Origin: Betaproteobacteria bacterium UBA6904 | GTDB taxonomy: Bacteria > Pseudomonadota > Gammaproteobacteria > Burkholderiales > SG8-39 | Assembly: GCA_002451175.1 (NCBI GenBank) | Contig: DKBI01000181.1 | Span: forward strand, 1-13,855 | Length of the DNA stretch: 13,855 nucleotides | Direction: 5' to 3' | Shown here: positions 1 through 6,418 of the stretch, in pieces | How the letters are laid out: the number at the start of each line of letters is the position of its first letter | Numbering within the stretch: the stretch's first letter is position 1 | Translations under genes and position numbers: made by a program | Notes under the pieces: model-generated | The model's database searches: none | Told to the model about the DNA's origin: nothing | Seen by the model: the letters and a program-made list of their open reading frames with translations, nothing else

Positions 1-486
1 GATGATGCGCCCGGTGATGTTCTCTTCGGCCTTGATGTCCCGCTCGAGCTTGAACGCGTCGTCGGGGTGGAGCGGCGTGAGGTTCTCGAACAGGATCTTG
101 TGCTTCGCCGCCTCCGGCGGCTCGCTGTTGACCTTGTCCACCTTGACCAGCGCGAAGTAGCGCTCGCCGTCCTTCGGCGTGCGGATCTCGCCCTCGATGG
201 AATCGCCGGTGTGCAGGTTGAAGCGGCGGATCTGCGACGGCGAGACGTAGATGTCGTCCGTCGAGGCCAGGTAGCTCGTGTCCGGCGAGCGCAGGAACCC
301 GAATCCGTCCGGCAGCACCTCGAGCGTACCGTCGCCGAAAATCGATTCGCCTTTCTTCGCCTGGTTCTTGAGCAGGGCGAAGATCAGGTCCTGCTTGCGC
401 AGGCGGTTGGCGTTGTCGACGCCGTTCGCGGTGGCCTTTTCCAGCAACTCGGAAACGTGAAGGGCCTTGAGTTCTGACAGATGCAT
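1..486 (-). CDS. rho: Transcription termination factor Rho, N-terminal 162 residues (cut by window edge)
   Basis: Rho is the hexameric RNA-dependent ATPase that ends transcription at rut sites. The visible part starts at ATG 486 ([15 protein letters not shown]) and reaches residue 162 at the window edge. The N-terminal helical domain spans about residues 1-47, including [15 protein letters not shown] cold-shock-like RNA-binding domain follows at about 48-125, with the RNP1-like GFGFLR at 61-66 holding the two aromatic residues known to contact RNA in E. coli Rho, then [15 protein letters not shown] and [21 protein letters not shown] (131-141) is also conserved. The Walker A/B ATPase core lies outside the window. 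The gene follows trxA on the same strand after 139 nt, the classic trxA-rho order. No strong Shine-Dalgarno sequence precedes the ATG; the start is chosen by match to the E. coli N-terminus. Identity is very secure. Confidence 0.97.
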   Translation of the reverse strand, partial: MHLSELKALHVSELLEKATANGVDNANRLRKQDLIFALLKNQAKKGESIFGDGTLEVLPDGFGFLRSPDTSYLASTDDIYVSPSQIRRFNLHTGDSIEGEIRTPKDGERYFALVKVDKVNSEPPEAAKHKILFENLTPLHPDDAFKLERDIKAEENITGRII

Positions 487-625
487 ACGGAGCGGATGTA
501 GTGCGGCCTGGGCTGCTGCCGGCTTCTCTCGTGGGGAAGTGCGCCTCGCCGGGAAACGACTGCGGGCGCCGGACTTTGACCCTGTGCCGGAAACCGGCGC
601 AGGGTCGGTTCAGAGACTAAAGCGT
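487..625 (-). other. trxA-rho intergenic leader
   Basis: These 139 nt separate the trxA stop from the rho start and hold no gene. The main visible structure is the GC-rich hairpin at 578-606. In E. coli the rho leader is a site of autoregulated early termination, so an untranslated leader of this size could serve the same role here. That is inference from E. coli; no rut-like, clearly C-rich and G-poor stretch stands out. Confidence 0.4.
578..606 (-). terminator. 13-bp GC-rich hairpin with 3-nt loop between trxA and rho
   Basis: Read on the minus strand, GACCCTGCGCCGG is followed by a TTT loop and CCGGCACAGGGTC. This gives 13 pairs, 12 Watson-Crick and one G-U in RNA. It begins 19 nt past the trxA stop. 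No U-tract follows on either strand, so it is not a standard intrinsic terminator. It may protect the trxA 3' end from decay, or act as a partial terminator or attenuator in front of rho. The structure is directly visible; the role is inferred. Confidence 0.5.
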
Positions 626-955
626 CTAGATATTGCTGTCAAGGAAGGCGGTAAGCTGCGACTTCGAGAGCGCGCCGACCCGCGTGTCCTCGACGTTGCC
701 GTTGCGAAACAGCATCAGCGTCGGAATGCCGCGGATGCCGAACCGGGCCGGGACCTGCCGGTTCTCGTCGACGTTGATCTTTGCCACCTTGAGGCGGCCT
801 TGGTATTCCTTCGCCACCTCGTCGAGGATCGGCGCGATCTGCTTGCACGGCCCGCACCACTCGGCCCAGTAGTCCACCAGGACCGGTACCTCGGATTGCA
901 GAACCTGCGGGTCGAAACTGTCGTCGGTGACGTGCTCAATGGAAGTGCTGCTCAT
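626..955 (-). CDS. trxA: Thioredoxin 1
   Basis: Cytoplasmic thiol-disulfide oxidoreductase of 109 residues, the usual length for TrxA. It reduces protein disulfides and is itself recycled by thioredoxin reductase. The active site WCGPC is at residues 33-37, the conserved buried Asp is in the VLVDYWAEW strand (26-33), and the cis-proline loop GIPT is at 76-79. These together fix a full thioredoxin fold with both redox cysteines, C34 and C37. ATG 955 is preceded on the minus strand by GAGGA about 4 nt upstream, a good ribosome-binding site. A plausible sigma-70 promoter lies at 998-1026. The gene is followed by rho on the same strand, as in E. coli and many other proteobacteria, and is divergent from fdxA. 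Confidence 0.97.
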   Translation of the reverse strand: MSSTSIEHVTDDSFDPQVLQSEVPVLVDYWAEWCGPCKQIAPILDEVAKEYQGRLKVAKINVDENRQVPARFGIRGIPTLMLFRNGNVEDTRVGALSKSQLTAFLDSNI

Positions 956-997
956 GATTCCTCGGAAAAATGATAAAGAAGCGGGGGGAGAAGCCGT

Positions 998-1026
998 ATT
1001 ATGAAGGCTGGCACGCCGGTTCCCAA
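998..1026 (-). promoter_or_regulatory. Candidate sigma-70 promoter for trxA
   Basis: On the minus strand TTGGGA (1026-1021) and CATAAT (1003-998) are separated by exactly 17 nt. Transcription would begin near 990, giving a leader of about 35 nt that ends in the GAGGA ribosome-binding site before ATG 955. Box match, spacing and position all fit; no experimental support is available. Confidence 0.55.
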
Positions 1027-1044
1027 GTGGCGGCGCGCAGCGCC

Positions 1045-1053
1045 TGCTAAACT
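1045..1053 (+). promoter_or_regulatory. Candidate extended -10 element for fdxA
   Basis: TGCTAAACT has the TGn extension followed by TAAACT, a fair -10 box, about 28 nt before the fdxA ATG. No convincing -35 lies at the right distance, so this would depend on the extended -10 contact. It is a weak call. Confidence 0.3.
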
Positions 1054-1080
1054 GTTGATTCCACGAACCTTATCATCACG

Positions 1081-1404
1081 ATGACCTACGTTGTCACGGA
1101 AGCCTGCATCAAGTGCAAGTACACGGACTGCGTCGACGTGTGCCCCGTCGATTGTTTCCGGGAAGGCCCGAACATGCTGGTGATCGACCCGGACGAGTGC
1201 ATCGACTGCACTCTATGCGTGCCCGAGTGCCCCGTGGAGGCGATCTACGCGGAAGACGACGTGCCGGATGCGCAGCGCGAGTTCATCGAACGCAACCGTG
1301 AACTGTCCAAGGCCTGGAAGCCGATCATCGAGCGCAGACCCGCGCCATCCGATGCCGACGCTTGGGCCAAGGTCGCGGACAAGAAACACCTCCTCGAGCA
1401 GTAG
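1081..1404 (+). CDS. fdxA: Seven-iron ferredoxin, [3Fe-4S][4Fe-4S], FdxA type
   Basis: Small cytoplasmic electron carrier of 107 residues, very close in plan to Azotobacter vinelandii ferredoxin I. Cysteines sit at 9, 12, 17, 21, 25, 40, 43, 46 and 50. By analogy with the Azotobacter protein, C9, C17 and C50 hold the [3Fe-4S] cluster, C21, C40, C43 and C46 hold the [4Fe-4S] cluster, and C12 and C25 are the extra cysteines. The motifs [18 protein letters not shown] and [13 protein letters not shown] carry them. The C-terminal extension (about 55-107) is typical of this family and absent from short clostridial ferredoxins. The gene is divergent from trxA across 125 nt. The upstream Shine-Dalgarno is poor, but the start matches the family N-terminus. 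Its redox partner cannot be read from the neighbours. Confidence 0.95.
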   Translation: MTYVVTEACIKCKYTDCVDVCPVDCFREGPNMLVIDPDECIDCTLCVPECPVEAIYAEDDVPDAQREFIERNRELSKAWKPIIERRPAPSDADAWAKVADKKHLLEQ

Positions 1405-1538
1405 GGCAGCCGCCACGGGCGGAGCAGCAAGGATTGTCGCGCCGCAGCGAGCCGGACGCAGATCGCGTGTCGATGATCCCGGTCATTGCGTGGTCGCCGG
1501 ACAGGTGTAACCTAGTTCGGGGCTCCGAGGAGGTCGTC

Positions 1539-1784
1539 ATGGATCACGCGACAGTGGCGTTTACTGCGGTGTATCTCAAAGCGACGCATGGTTACGTCGG
1601 ATTTGTCGAAGAACTGCCCGGCATCAGCTCACATGGCCGCACGATCGACGAGGCGCGGGCCAATCTGCAGCGACTTGCGGAAATCGTCTTCTACGAAGAG
1701 CGCGCACATGCCGAGGAACTGATCGCCGGCAAGGAGGTCGTCCGCGAGCAGTTCGTCATTGCGCTGTCTGCTGCCGAGGCCTGA
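1539..1784 (+). CDS. HicB-like protein (orphan type II antitoxin-family protein)
   Basis: An 81-residue protein with the partial RNase H fold pattern of HicB antitoxins: a first strand (AVYLKATHGYVGFV), the turn EELPGISSHGRTIDEARANL at 24-43, and a helix-strand end. HicB proteins normally bind and block HicA, an mRNA-cleaving toxin, and many carry a C-terminal DNA-binding domain. Here the chain ends soon after the core (ALSAAEA), so no DNA-binding domain is seen, and the usual PGC of the turn is PGI. ATG 1539 is set by a strong GAGGAGG at 1527-1533, 5 nt upstream; longer in-frame starts lack this and lack family similarity. A weak TTGCGT-16-TAACCT pair at 1486-1513 might be its promoter. No HicA-like gene (about 60 residues with the GSHHxF-type motif) is visible on either side. 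The family is fairly sure; the function is open. Confidence 0.8.
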   Translation: MDHATVAFTAVYLKATHGYVGFVEELPGISSHGRTIDEARANLQRLAEIVFYEERAHAEELIAGKEVVREQFVIALSAAEA

Positions 1785-1863
1785 TCGGCGTTCGGCGGGC
1801 CGCGGTCGACGCGGTAGCGTTGACGGGTCTACAGCCAGCAGGCACGTCGCTTCAAGGCACCCG

Positions 1864-1890
1864 GCACCGGTGCGGCTGCGAACCGGTGCG
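1864..1890 (+). repeat. Two direct copies of ACCGGTGCG upstream of the MlrC gene
   Basis: ACCGGTGCG occurs at 1866-1874 and 1882-1890, spaced 16 bp start to start. The first copy sits inside a perfect 10-bp palindrome, GCACCGGTGC (1864-1873). The pair lies 35-60 bp before the likely start of the M81 gene and could be an operator. It may also be chance in GC-rich DNA. Confidence 0.3.
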
Positions 1891-1924
1891 TTCCCTGTCG
1901 CACGGCTTGGTGCATGATTGCGCC

Positions 1925-3409
1925 ATGCGCCTGCTCATTGCCCAGATGAAGCACGAGACGAACACGTTCTCCCCGGTACCGACGCCGCTGGCGCGCTTCG
2001 CGCACGGGGCGCCGCGGCCGCTCGAGGGCGAAGAGATCCGCGACGCCTTCCGAGGAACGGGAACCGCGATCGGCGCGTTCCTGGATCTCGCGGAGCGCGC
2101 AGGCGCAGAGGCCGTGCTGCCGGTGGCCGGAAACGCGCCGCCGAGCGGGCCCGTCGCGCGCCCGGCGTACGATTACATGGCAGGCCGCATCGTCGAAGCG
2201 GCGGCGCGCGGCTGCGACGCGATCCTGCTCGACCTGCATGGCGCCATGGTTCCCGAAGGGCTCGATGACGGCGAAGGGGAACTGCTGCGCCGCATTCGCG
2301 AAGTCGCGCCACGCACGCCGATCGGCGTTGCGCTCGACATGCACACGAACCTGTTTCCGGCGATGGCCGAGCACGCCACGGTGCTCGCGGGCTATCAGAC
2401 CTACCCGCACGTGGACATGTACGACACCGGGGTGCGCGCCGGGAAGCCGATTCTCGCCCTGCTCGCTGGCAAAGCGCGCCCGACGATGGCTTTCGGCCAT
2501 CGTCCCATGCTGCCTCACGTCATGCGCCAATCGAGCCTCGACTCGCCTAACCGGGAGATCCAGGCGCGTGCCCGTCGCATGGAAGCGAGCGGTGCGCTCG
2601 CGGCCACGTTCTTCGTCGGCTTTCCGCACGCGGACATCCCGTATGCCGGTGCCTCCGCGGTCGTGGTCACCGACGGAGACGCCGAACGCGCGCAGCGCGA
2701 ATGCGACGAGCTGCTCGACCTGGCGTGGCAGGCTCGCGAACAGTTCGTCTACCGGATCGAGCCGCTCGCTGCCTCGTTGCGCCGCGCGTCGGGCATTGCG
2801 GCGCGTCCCGTCGTGCTGCTCGACCATTACGACAACTGCGCCTCTGGCGGGACGATGGACACGATGACCGTGCTCGGGGCGATGCTCGACGCGGGATTGG
2901 ACGATGCGGCGGCGTTCGCGATCTTCGACCCGCAGGCCGTGCAGCAGATGCAGTCCGCCGGGGCCGGCGCGAACGTGACGCTCGAACTCGGGGGCAAGCT
3001 CGACATGCCGGCGCTGAATCTGCGCGGCCAGCCGCGGCAGGTCAGCGGGCGGGTGAAACGCCTCGTGGACGGCAAGTACCGCAACGAGGGACCGATGGCC
3101 AAGGGCGAACGCGGCGACCTCGGACCCTCCGCGGTGCTCGACACCGGCCGGATCGAGATCGCCGTGATCTCACGGCACGTCGAGCCATACGACATGGGTT
3201 CGTTCCGCGCGCTCGGCATGGACCCGGCGAGCAAGCGCTATCTGATGTTGAAGAGCCGCGTGCACTGGCGCGCCGGGCTCGGGCCGCTGGCGGGGGCGGT
3301 CGTGGAGTGCGCGGGCACCGGCGTATGCACCTCCGATTACGGGCAACTGCGCTTCGAGCGCGTGCGGCGCCCGGCCTATCCGCTCGATCCCCGGGCATTC
3401 GCGGCATAG
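1925..3409 (+). CDS. M81 family metallopeptidase, MlrC (microcystinase C)-like
   Basis: A 494-residue protein, close to the usual length of the MlrC family. The N-terminal domain (DUF1485/MlrC N) begins MRLLIAQMKHETNTFSP, continues with LLDLHGAMV at 101-109, LDMHTNL at 137-143 and GYQTYPHVDMYDTG at 156-169, and carries the His/Asp residues expected to bind metal. The C-terminal MlrC domain includes LLDHYDNCASGGTMDT (298-313), GERGDLGPSAVLDTGRI (394-410) and a conserved end, FERVRRPAYPLDPR. MlrC of Sphingomonas cleaves linearised microcystin, but most relatives sit in genomes with no mlr cluster and have unknown substrates, and no mlrA, B or D is seen here. ATG 1925 is chosen because family similarity begins there, although the Shine-Dalgarno is poor. 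Pirin follows after 22 nt, suggesting one transcript. There is no signal peptide, so it is likely cytoplasmic. Confidence 0.9.
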   Translation: MRLLIAQMKHETNTFSPVPTPLARFAHGAPRPLEGEEIRDAFRGTGTAIGAFLDLAERAGAEAVLPVAGNAPPSGPVARPAYDYMAGRIVEAAARGCDAILLDLHGAMVPEGLDDGEGELLRRIREVAPRTPIGVALDMHTNLFPAMAEHATVLAGYQTYPHVDMYDTGVRAGKPILALLAGKARPTMAFGHRPMLPHVMRQSSLDSPNREIQARARRMEASGALAATFFVGFPHADIPYAGASAVVVTDGDAERAQRECDELLDLAWQAREQFVYRIEPLAASLRRASGIAARPVVLLDHYDNCASGGTMDTMTVLGAMLDAGLDDAAAFAIFDPQAVQQMQSAGAGANVTLELGGKLDMPALNLRGQPRQVSGRVKRLVDGKYRNEGPMAKGERGDLGPSAVLDTGRIEIAVISRHVEPYDMGSFRALGMDPASKRYLMLKSRVHWRAGLGPLAGAVVECAGTGVCTSDYGQLRFERVRRPAYPLDPRAFAA

Positions 3410-3431
3410 CGCGCGACGCGCGCGCAAGACG

Positions 3432-4313
3432 ATGGCTCAGAGAACCCTGCAACGCGTCATTGCCTCGGTGGCCGCGTCGGACGGCGCTGGCGTCAAGCTG
3501 CGCCGCAGCCTGGGGGCCGGTCCGTTCGCGCGGCACGATCCGTTCCTCATGCTCGATGAGTTCTACTCGGACGATCCCGACGATTACCTCGCCGGTTTCC
3601 CGTCCCACCCGCACCGCGGATTCGAAACCGTCACCTACATGCTCGACGGCCACATGCAGCACCAGGACAGCGGCGGCAACACCGGAGATCTCGGGCCGGG
3701 CGACGTCCAGTGGATGACGGCGGCGCGCGGCATCGTGCACTCGGAGATGCCGCAGCAGAGCGCAGGCCGCATGCGCGGATTCCAGCTCTGGCTCAACCTG
3801 CCGGCGAAGGAAAAAATGAAGCCCGCCGCGTACTGCGACATTCCATCGGCGGCCATTCCGGTCGTCGATGCGGGTGGCGGGGCGGCGGTCAAAGTGATTG
3901 CCGGCTCCCTGGAGCACGCGGGCCGCTCGACACGCGGGCCGATCCACGGCCTGTCGACCGACCCGCGCTACTTCGACGTGGTGCTGCCGGCCGGCGCGTC
4001 GCTCGAGCTGCGTCTCCCCGTCGGCCACAACGCGTTCCTGTACGCCTACGAGGGTGGGGCGGCCGTCGGCGCGGAGCGCAAGGCGCTGCCGCACCGCGCG
4101 GCCGGCGTGCTCTCGGACGGCGATGCCGTGCGCATCGAGGCTGGGGCGGCGGGCGCGCGCGTCCTGCTGCTGGCCGGCAGGCCGATCGGCGAGCCGGTCG
4201 TCCAATACGGGCCATTCGTGATGAACACGCGCGAGGAAATCGAGCAAGCGATCGCCGACTACCAGTCGGGCGCGCTGGCCACGCAGCCGGTCGCGCGCAT
4301 ACCGTTGTCCTAG
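3432..4313 (+). CDS. Pirin family protein
   Basis: A 293-residue bicupin. Pirins bind one metal in the N-terminal cupin, and some bacterial members show quercetin 2,3-dioxygenase activity. The four expected metal ligands are present: H59 and H61 in FPSHPHRGFETVTY, and H103 and E105 in ARGIVHSEMP. Other family marks are DPFLMLDEF (36-44), GDVQWMTAARG (90-100) and GFQLWLNLP (116-124). The pirin C-terminal domain covers about 170-280, with the conserved late stretch PIGEPVVQYGPFVMNTREEI. The start is ATG 3432, 22 nt after the MlrC stop; no other start fits better. The gene probably shares a transcript with the upstream MlrC gene and perhaps the downstream nitroreductase. The family is sure; the actual substrate or partner is unknown. 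Confidence 0.95.
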   Translation: MAQRTLQRVIASVAASDGAGVKLRRSLGAGPFARHDPFLMLDEFYSDDPDDYLAGFPSHPHRGFETVTYMLDGHMQHQDSGGNTGDLGPGDVQWMTAARGIVHSEMPQQSAGRMRGFQLWLNLPAKEKMKPAAYCDIPSAAIPVVDAGGGAAVKVIAGSLEHAGRSTRGPIHGLSTDPRYFDVVLPAGASLELRLPVGHNAFLYAYEGGAAVGAERKALPHRAAGVLSDGDAVRIEAGAAGARVLLLAGRPIGEPVVQYGPFVMNTREEIEQAIADYQSGALATQPVARIPLS

Positions 4314-4316
4314 CTG

Positions 4317-4384
4317 CGCCGCCGATCGGCGGCGTCAGCGCGGTCGGGATTCACGGCGTGCTGCACGCCGGGCGGTTTGCCGCC
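4317..4384 (+). promoter_or_regulatory. Three successive hairpins in the pirin-nitroreductase gap
   Basis: Three GC-rich inverted repeats lie in the 85-nt gap: an 18-bp perfect palindrome at 4317-4334 (CGCCGCCGA and its complement), a 7-bp stem with a CTG loop at 4354-4370, and a 5-bp stem GGCGG-TTTG-CCGCC at 4371-4384. The last one touches the ribosome-binding site AAGGAGG at 4385. The CCGCC arm could also pair with the earlier GGCGG at 4328-4332, so alternative folds are possible. None has a U-tract. This may be a weak terminator after pirin, a translation-control leader, or GC-rich coincidence. Confidence 0.35.
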
Positions 4385-4398
4385 AAGGAGGTTTCTGC

Positions 4399-5076
4399 AT
4401 GCCTTTGCTGATGGAATCTTTCGAACAACTGCTGATCGAGCGTTACAGCTGCCGGGCGTTTCAACCGCAGCCGGTGCCGACCGCGACGATCGAGCACATT
4501 CTGCGCGTCGCGCAGCGCACGCCGTCCTGGTGCAACTCGCAGCCCTGGCAGCTGCACATCACGCGCGGCGCGGCGACGGAGCGATTTCGCAGCGCGCTGC
4601 TCGCCCACGCGGGCGCGCATCGGGCGGAGCCGGACTACGCGTTTCCGCGCGAATACCGGGGCGTCTACCTGGAGCGCCGGCGCGAGTGCGGGTTCCAGCT
4701 GTACGCGGCTGCGGGCGTCGCGCGTGGCGACCGGGACGCGTCCGCGCGGCAGACGATGGAGAACTTCCGGCTGTTTGGCGCGCCGCACGCCCTGATCGTC
4801 ACGACCGACGAGGCGCTCGGCGTCTACGGCGTGCTCGACTGCGGGGCCTGGGTCAACAACTTCATGCTCGCGGCGCGCGCCGCGGGCGTGGCGAGCATCG
4901 CGCAGGCGGCGCTGGCTGCGCACCCGGCGTTTACGCGGCAGTTCTTCGACATCAGCGACGCGCGCCGGATCGTCTGTGGCGTCTCGTTCGGCTACGAGGA
5001 CGGTGCGCACCCGGTCAACCGATTCCGCACGCAGCGCGCCGATCTCGAGACGGTCGTGCGCTGGCACGACGCGTAA
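4399..5076 (+). CDS. FMN-dependent nitroreductase family protein
   Basis: A 225-residue soluble flavoenzyme. The family uses FMN and NAD(P)H to reduce nitroaromatics, quinones or enones. The FMN phosphate-binding segment ERYSCRAF at 14-21 (R15, S17, R19) and the flavin-facing PSWCNSQPWQLHI at 42-54 are intact. The dimer-core helix with GVLDCGAWVNNFMLAARAAG (144-163) and the closing VCGVSFGYEDGAHPVNRFR (192-210) are typical. The SWCNSQPW form resembles the 4-nitrobenzoate-reductase-like branch, but substrate cannot be fixed from sequence. ATG 4399 has an excellent Shine-Dalgarno, AAGGAGG at 4385-4391, 7 nt away. The gene is in the same direction as MlrC and pirin and converges on the MFS gene, whose stop is 25 nt away. 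A short palindrome at 5079-5091 (GCCGCG-C-CGCGGC) lies between the two stops. Confidence 0.92.
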   Translation: MPLLMESFEQLLIERYSCRAFQPQPVPTATIEHILRVAQRTPSWCNSQPWQLHITRGAATERFRSALLAHAGAHRAEPDYAFPREYRGVYLERRRECGFQLYAAAGVARGDRDASARQTMENFRLFGAPHALIVTTDEALGVYGVLDCGAWVNNFMLAARAAGVASIAQAALAAHPAFTRQFFDISDARRIVCGVSFGYEDGAHPVNRFRTQRADLETVVRWHDA

Positions 5077-5101
5077 CGGCCGCGCCGCGGCTCGCGATGG
5101 C

Positions 5102-6373
5102 TCAGCCGGCGGGCAGCGCGGGCCGTTTCGCCAGGACGAAGAACACCGAGCCGAGGCCCGCGAGCACGGCGATCAGCGTGAAGCCCGCGCGATAGTTGCC
5201 CGTGGCGTCGGCCATGACGCCCGAGATCATGGCGCCGCCGATCTGCCCGAGCACGACGATCATGAACGACAGCCCGAGGATCATGCCGATCGCGCTGCGG
5301 CCGAAGTAGTCGGCGCGGATCGCCTGCATGAACGGCCCGCGGAGGCCCCAGGCACTGCCGTGCAGGAGCGCGTAGAGCACGATCATGGCGTACGTCGGGA
5401 GCGGCGTCGCGTTGGCAAACGTCAGGCACAGCAGCCCGCTCATGTGCATGAGCATGCAGATCGCCGACAGGATCCGCTTGTCGAAGCGGTCGCCGATCGC
5501 CCAGCCGATGGCGATGCCGCCGATCTGCGAGAAGGTCTGCAGCATGATGAACAGCGAGGCGGCCTCGACCGAGTAGCCCAGGCCTTCCTTCATGTGCGTC
5601 ACGGCGTGCACGTTGACGGCGCTGACGACGAACAGCGCGAAGCCGTGGCCGAGCGAGAGCAGCCAGAAGGCAGGTGTGCGCAGCGCCTCGCGCGCAGTGA
5701 AATCGCGCGGCCGGTCGATCGCGCCGGTCGCGCCGCCGACGGGAGGCCCGGCGCCGCCATCGGATTGCGCGGGCGCGCCGTCGCCGTCAACGCGCTCGCC
5801 GACGTCTTCGGGCCGGCGGCGAAAGACGCGCGCCAGCGGCAGGCCGATCGCCAGCATGGCCACGCCGGACGCGAACGCGGTGACGCGCCAGCCGTACGCG
5901 CCGAGCGACCAGGCCACGGTCGGCACCGCGATGCCGCCGAGCGCGAAGCCGAACTGAATCGAGGACAGGGCGCGCGCGCGCTTGCGCTCGAACCAGTGGA
6001 TGAGCGCGACGTTGAGCGGAAAGAAACCGCAGAAGCTGGCCCCCATCGCCAGGACGAGAAACGCGGCGTAGAAACCGAGCAGCGAATCGATCTGGCTGAG
6101 CAGCATGAAGCCGATGCCGCACACCACGACTCCGGAGCGGATGACGCCCTGCGGCCCGAAGCGGTCGATGACCCAGCCGAGCAGCGGGCCGAGAAGGGCG
6201 GCTTCGATCTGGTGCAGCGCCGCGGCGCCCGCGAGCTCGGTCTTCGACCAGCCGCGGTCATCGCGCAGCACGGCGACGTACGTGCCGTAGGCCTGCAGCA
6301 GCAGGGACGAGAGCAGGAACTGGATGGCGCAGCCGGCGCCGACCATGCGCCAGCCGTAGTAGAGCCGCTTCAT
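5102..6373 (-). CDS. Major facilitator superfamily transporter
   Basis: A 423-residue inner-membrane secondary transporter with about 12 predicted hydrophobic segments in two halves. MFS motif A is clear between helices 2 and 3 (GWVIDRFGPQGVIRSG, 66-81), and a second-half counterpart is at 290-300 (GWAIGDRFDKR). The halves are joined by a cytoplasmic loop rich in Gly, Pro and Asp at about 186-225. The start MKRLYYGWRMVGAGCAIQF resembles the monocarboxylate or OFA-like branch (YYGW near the N-terminus), which often carries small carboxylates, but the substrate is not readable. ATG 6373 lies 45 nt past the creD stop on the same strand, so it may be the last gene of a dinB-creD-MFS transcript. 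It converges with the nitroreductase. Confidence 0.93.
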   Translation of the reverse strand: MKRLYYGWRMVGAGCAIQFLLSSLLLQAYGTYVAVLRDDRGWSKTELAGAAALHQIEAALLGPLLGWVIDRFGPQGVIRSGVVVCGIGFMLLSQIDSLLGFYAAFLVLAMGASFCGFFPLNVALIHWFERKRARALSSIQFGFALGGIAVPTVAWSLGAYGWRVTAFASGVAMLAIGLPLARVFRRRPEDVGERVDGDGAPAQSDGGAGPPVGGATGAIDRPRDFTAREALRTPAFWLLSLGHGFALFVVSAVNVHAVTHMKEGLGYSVEAASLFIMLQTFSQIGGIAIGWAIGDRFDKRILSAICMLMHMSGLLCLTFANATPLPTYAMIVLYALLHGSAWGLRGPFMQAIRADYFGRSAIGMILGLSFMIVVLGQIGGAMISGVMADATGNYRAGFTLIAVLAGLGSVFFVLAKRPALPAG

Positions 6374-6418
6374 TGCGGCCGACAGCGTATTACAACGGGC
6401 GGCGGTCGGCGGGCTGTT

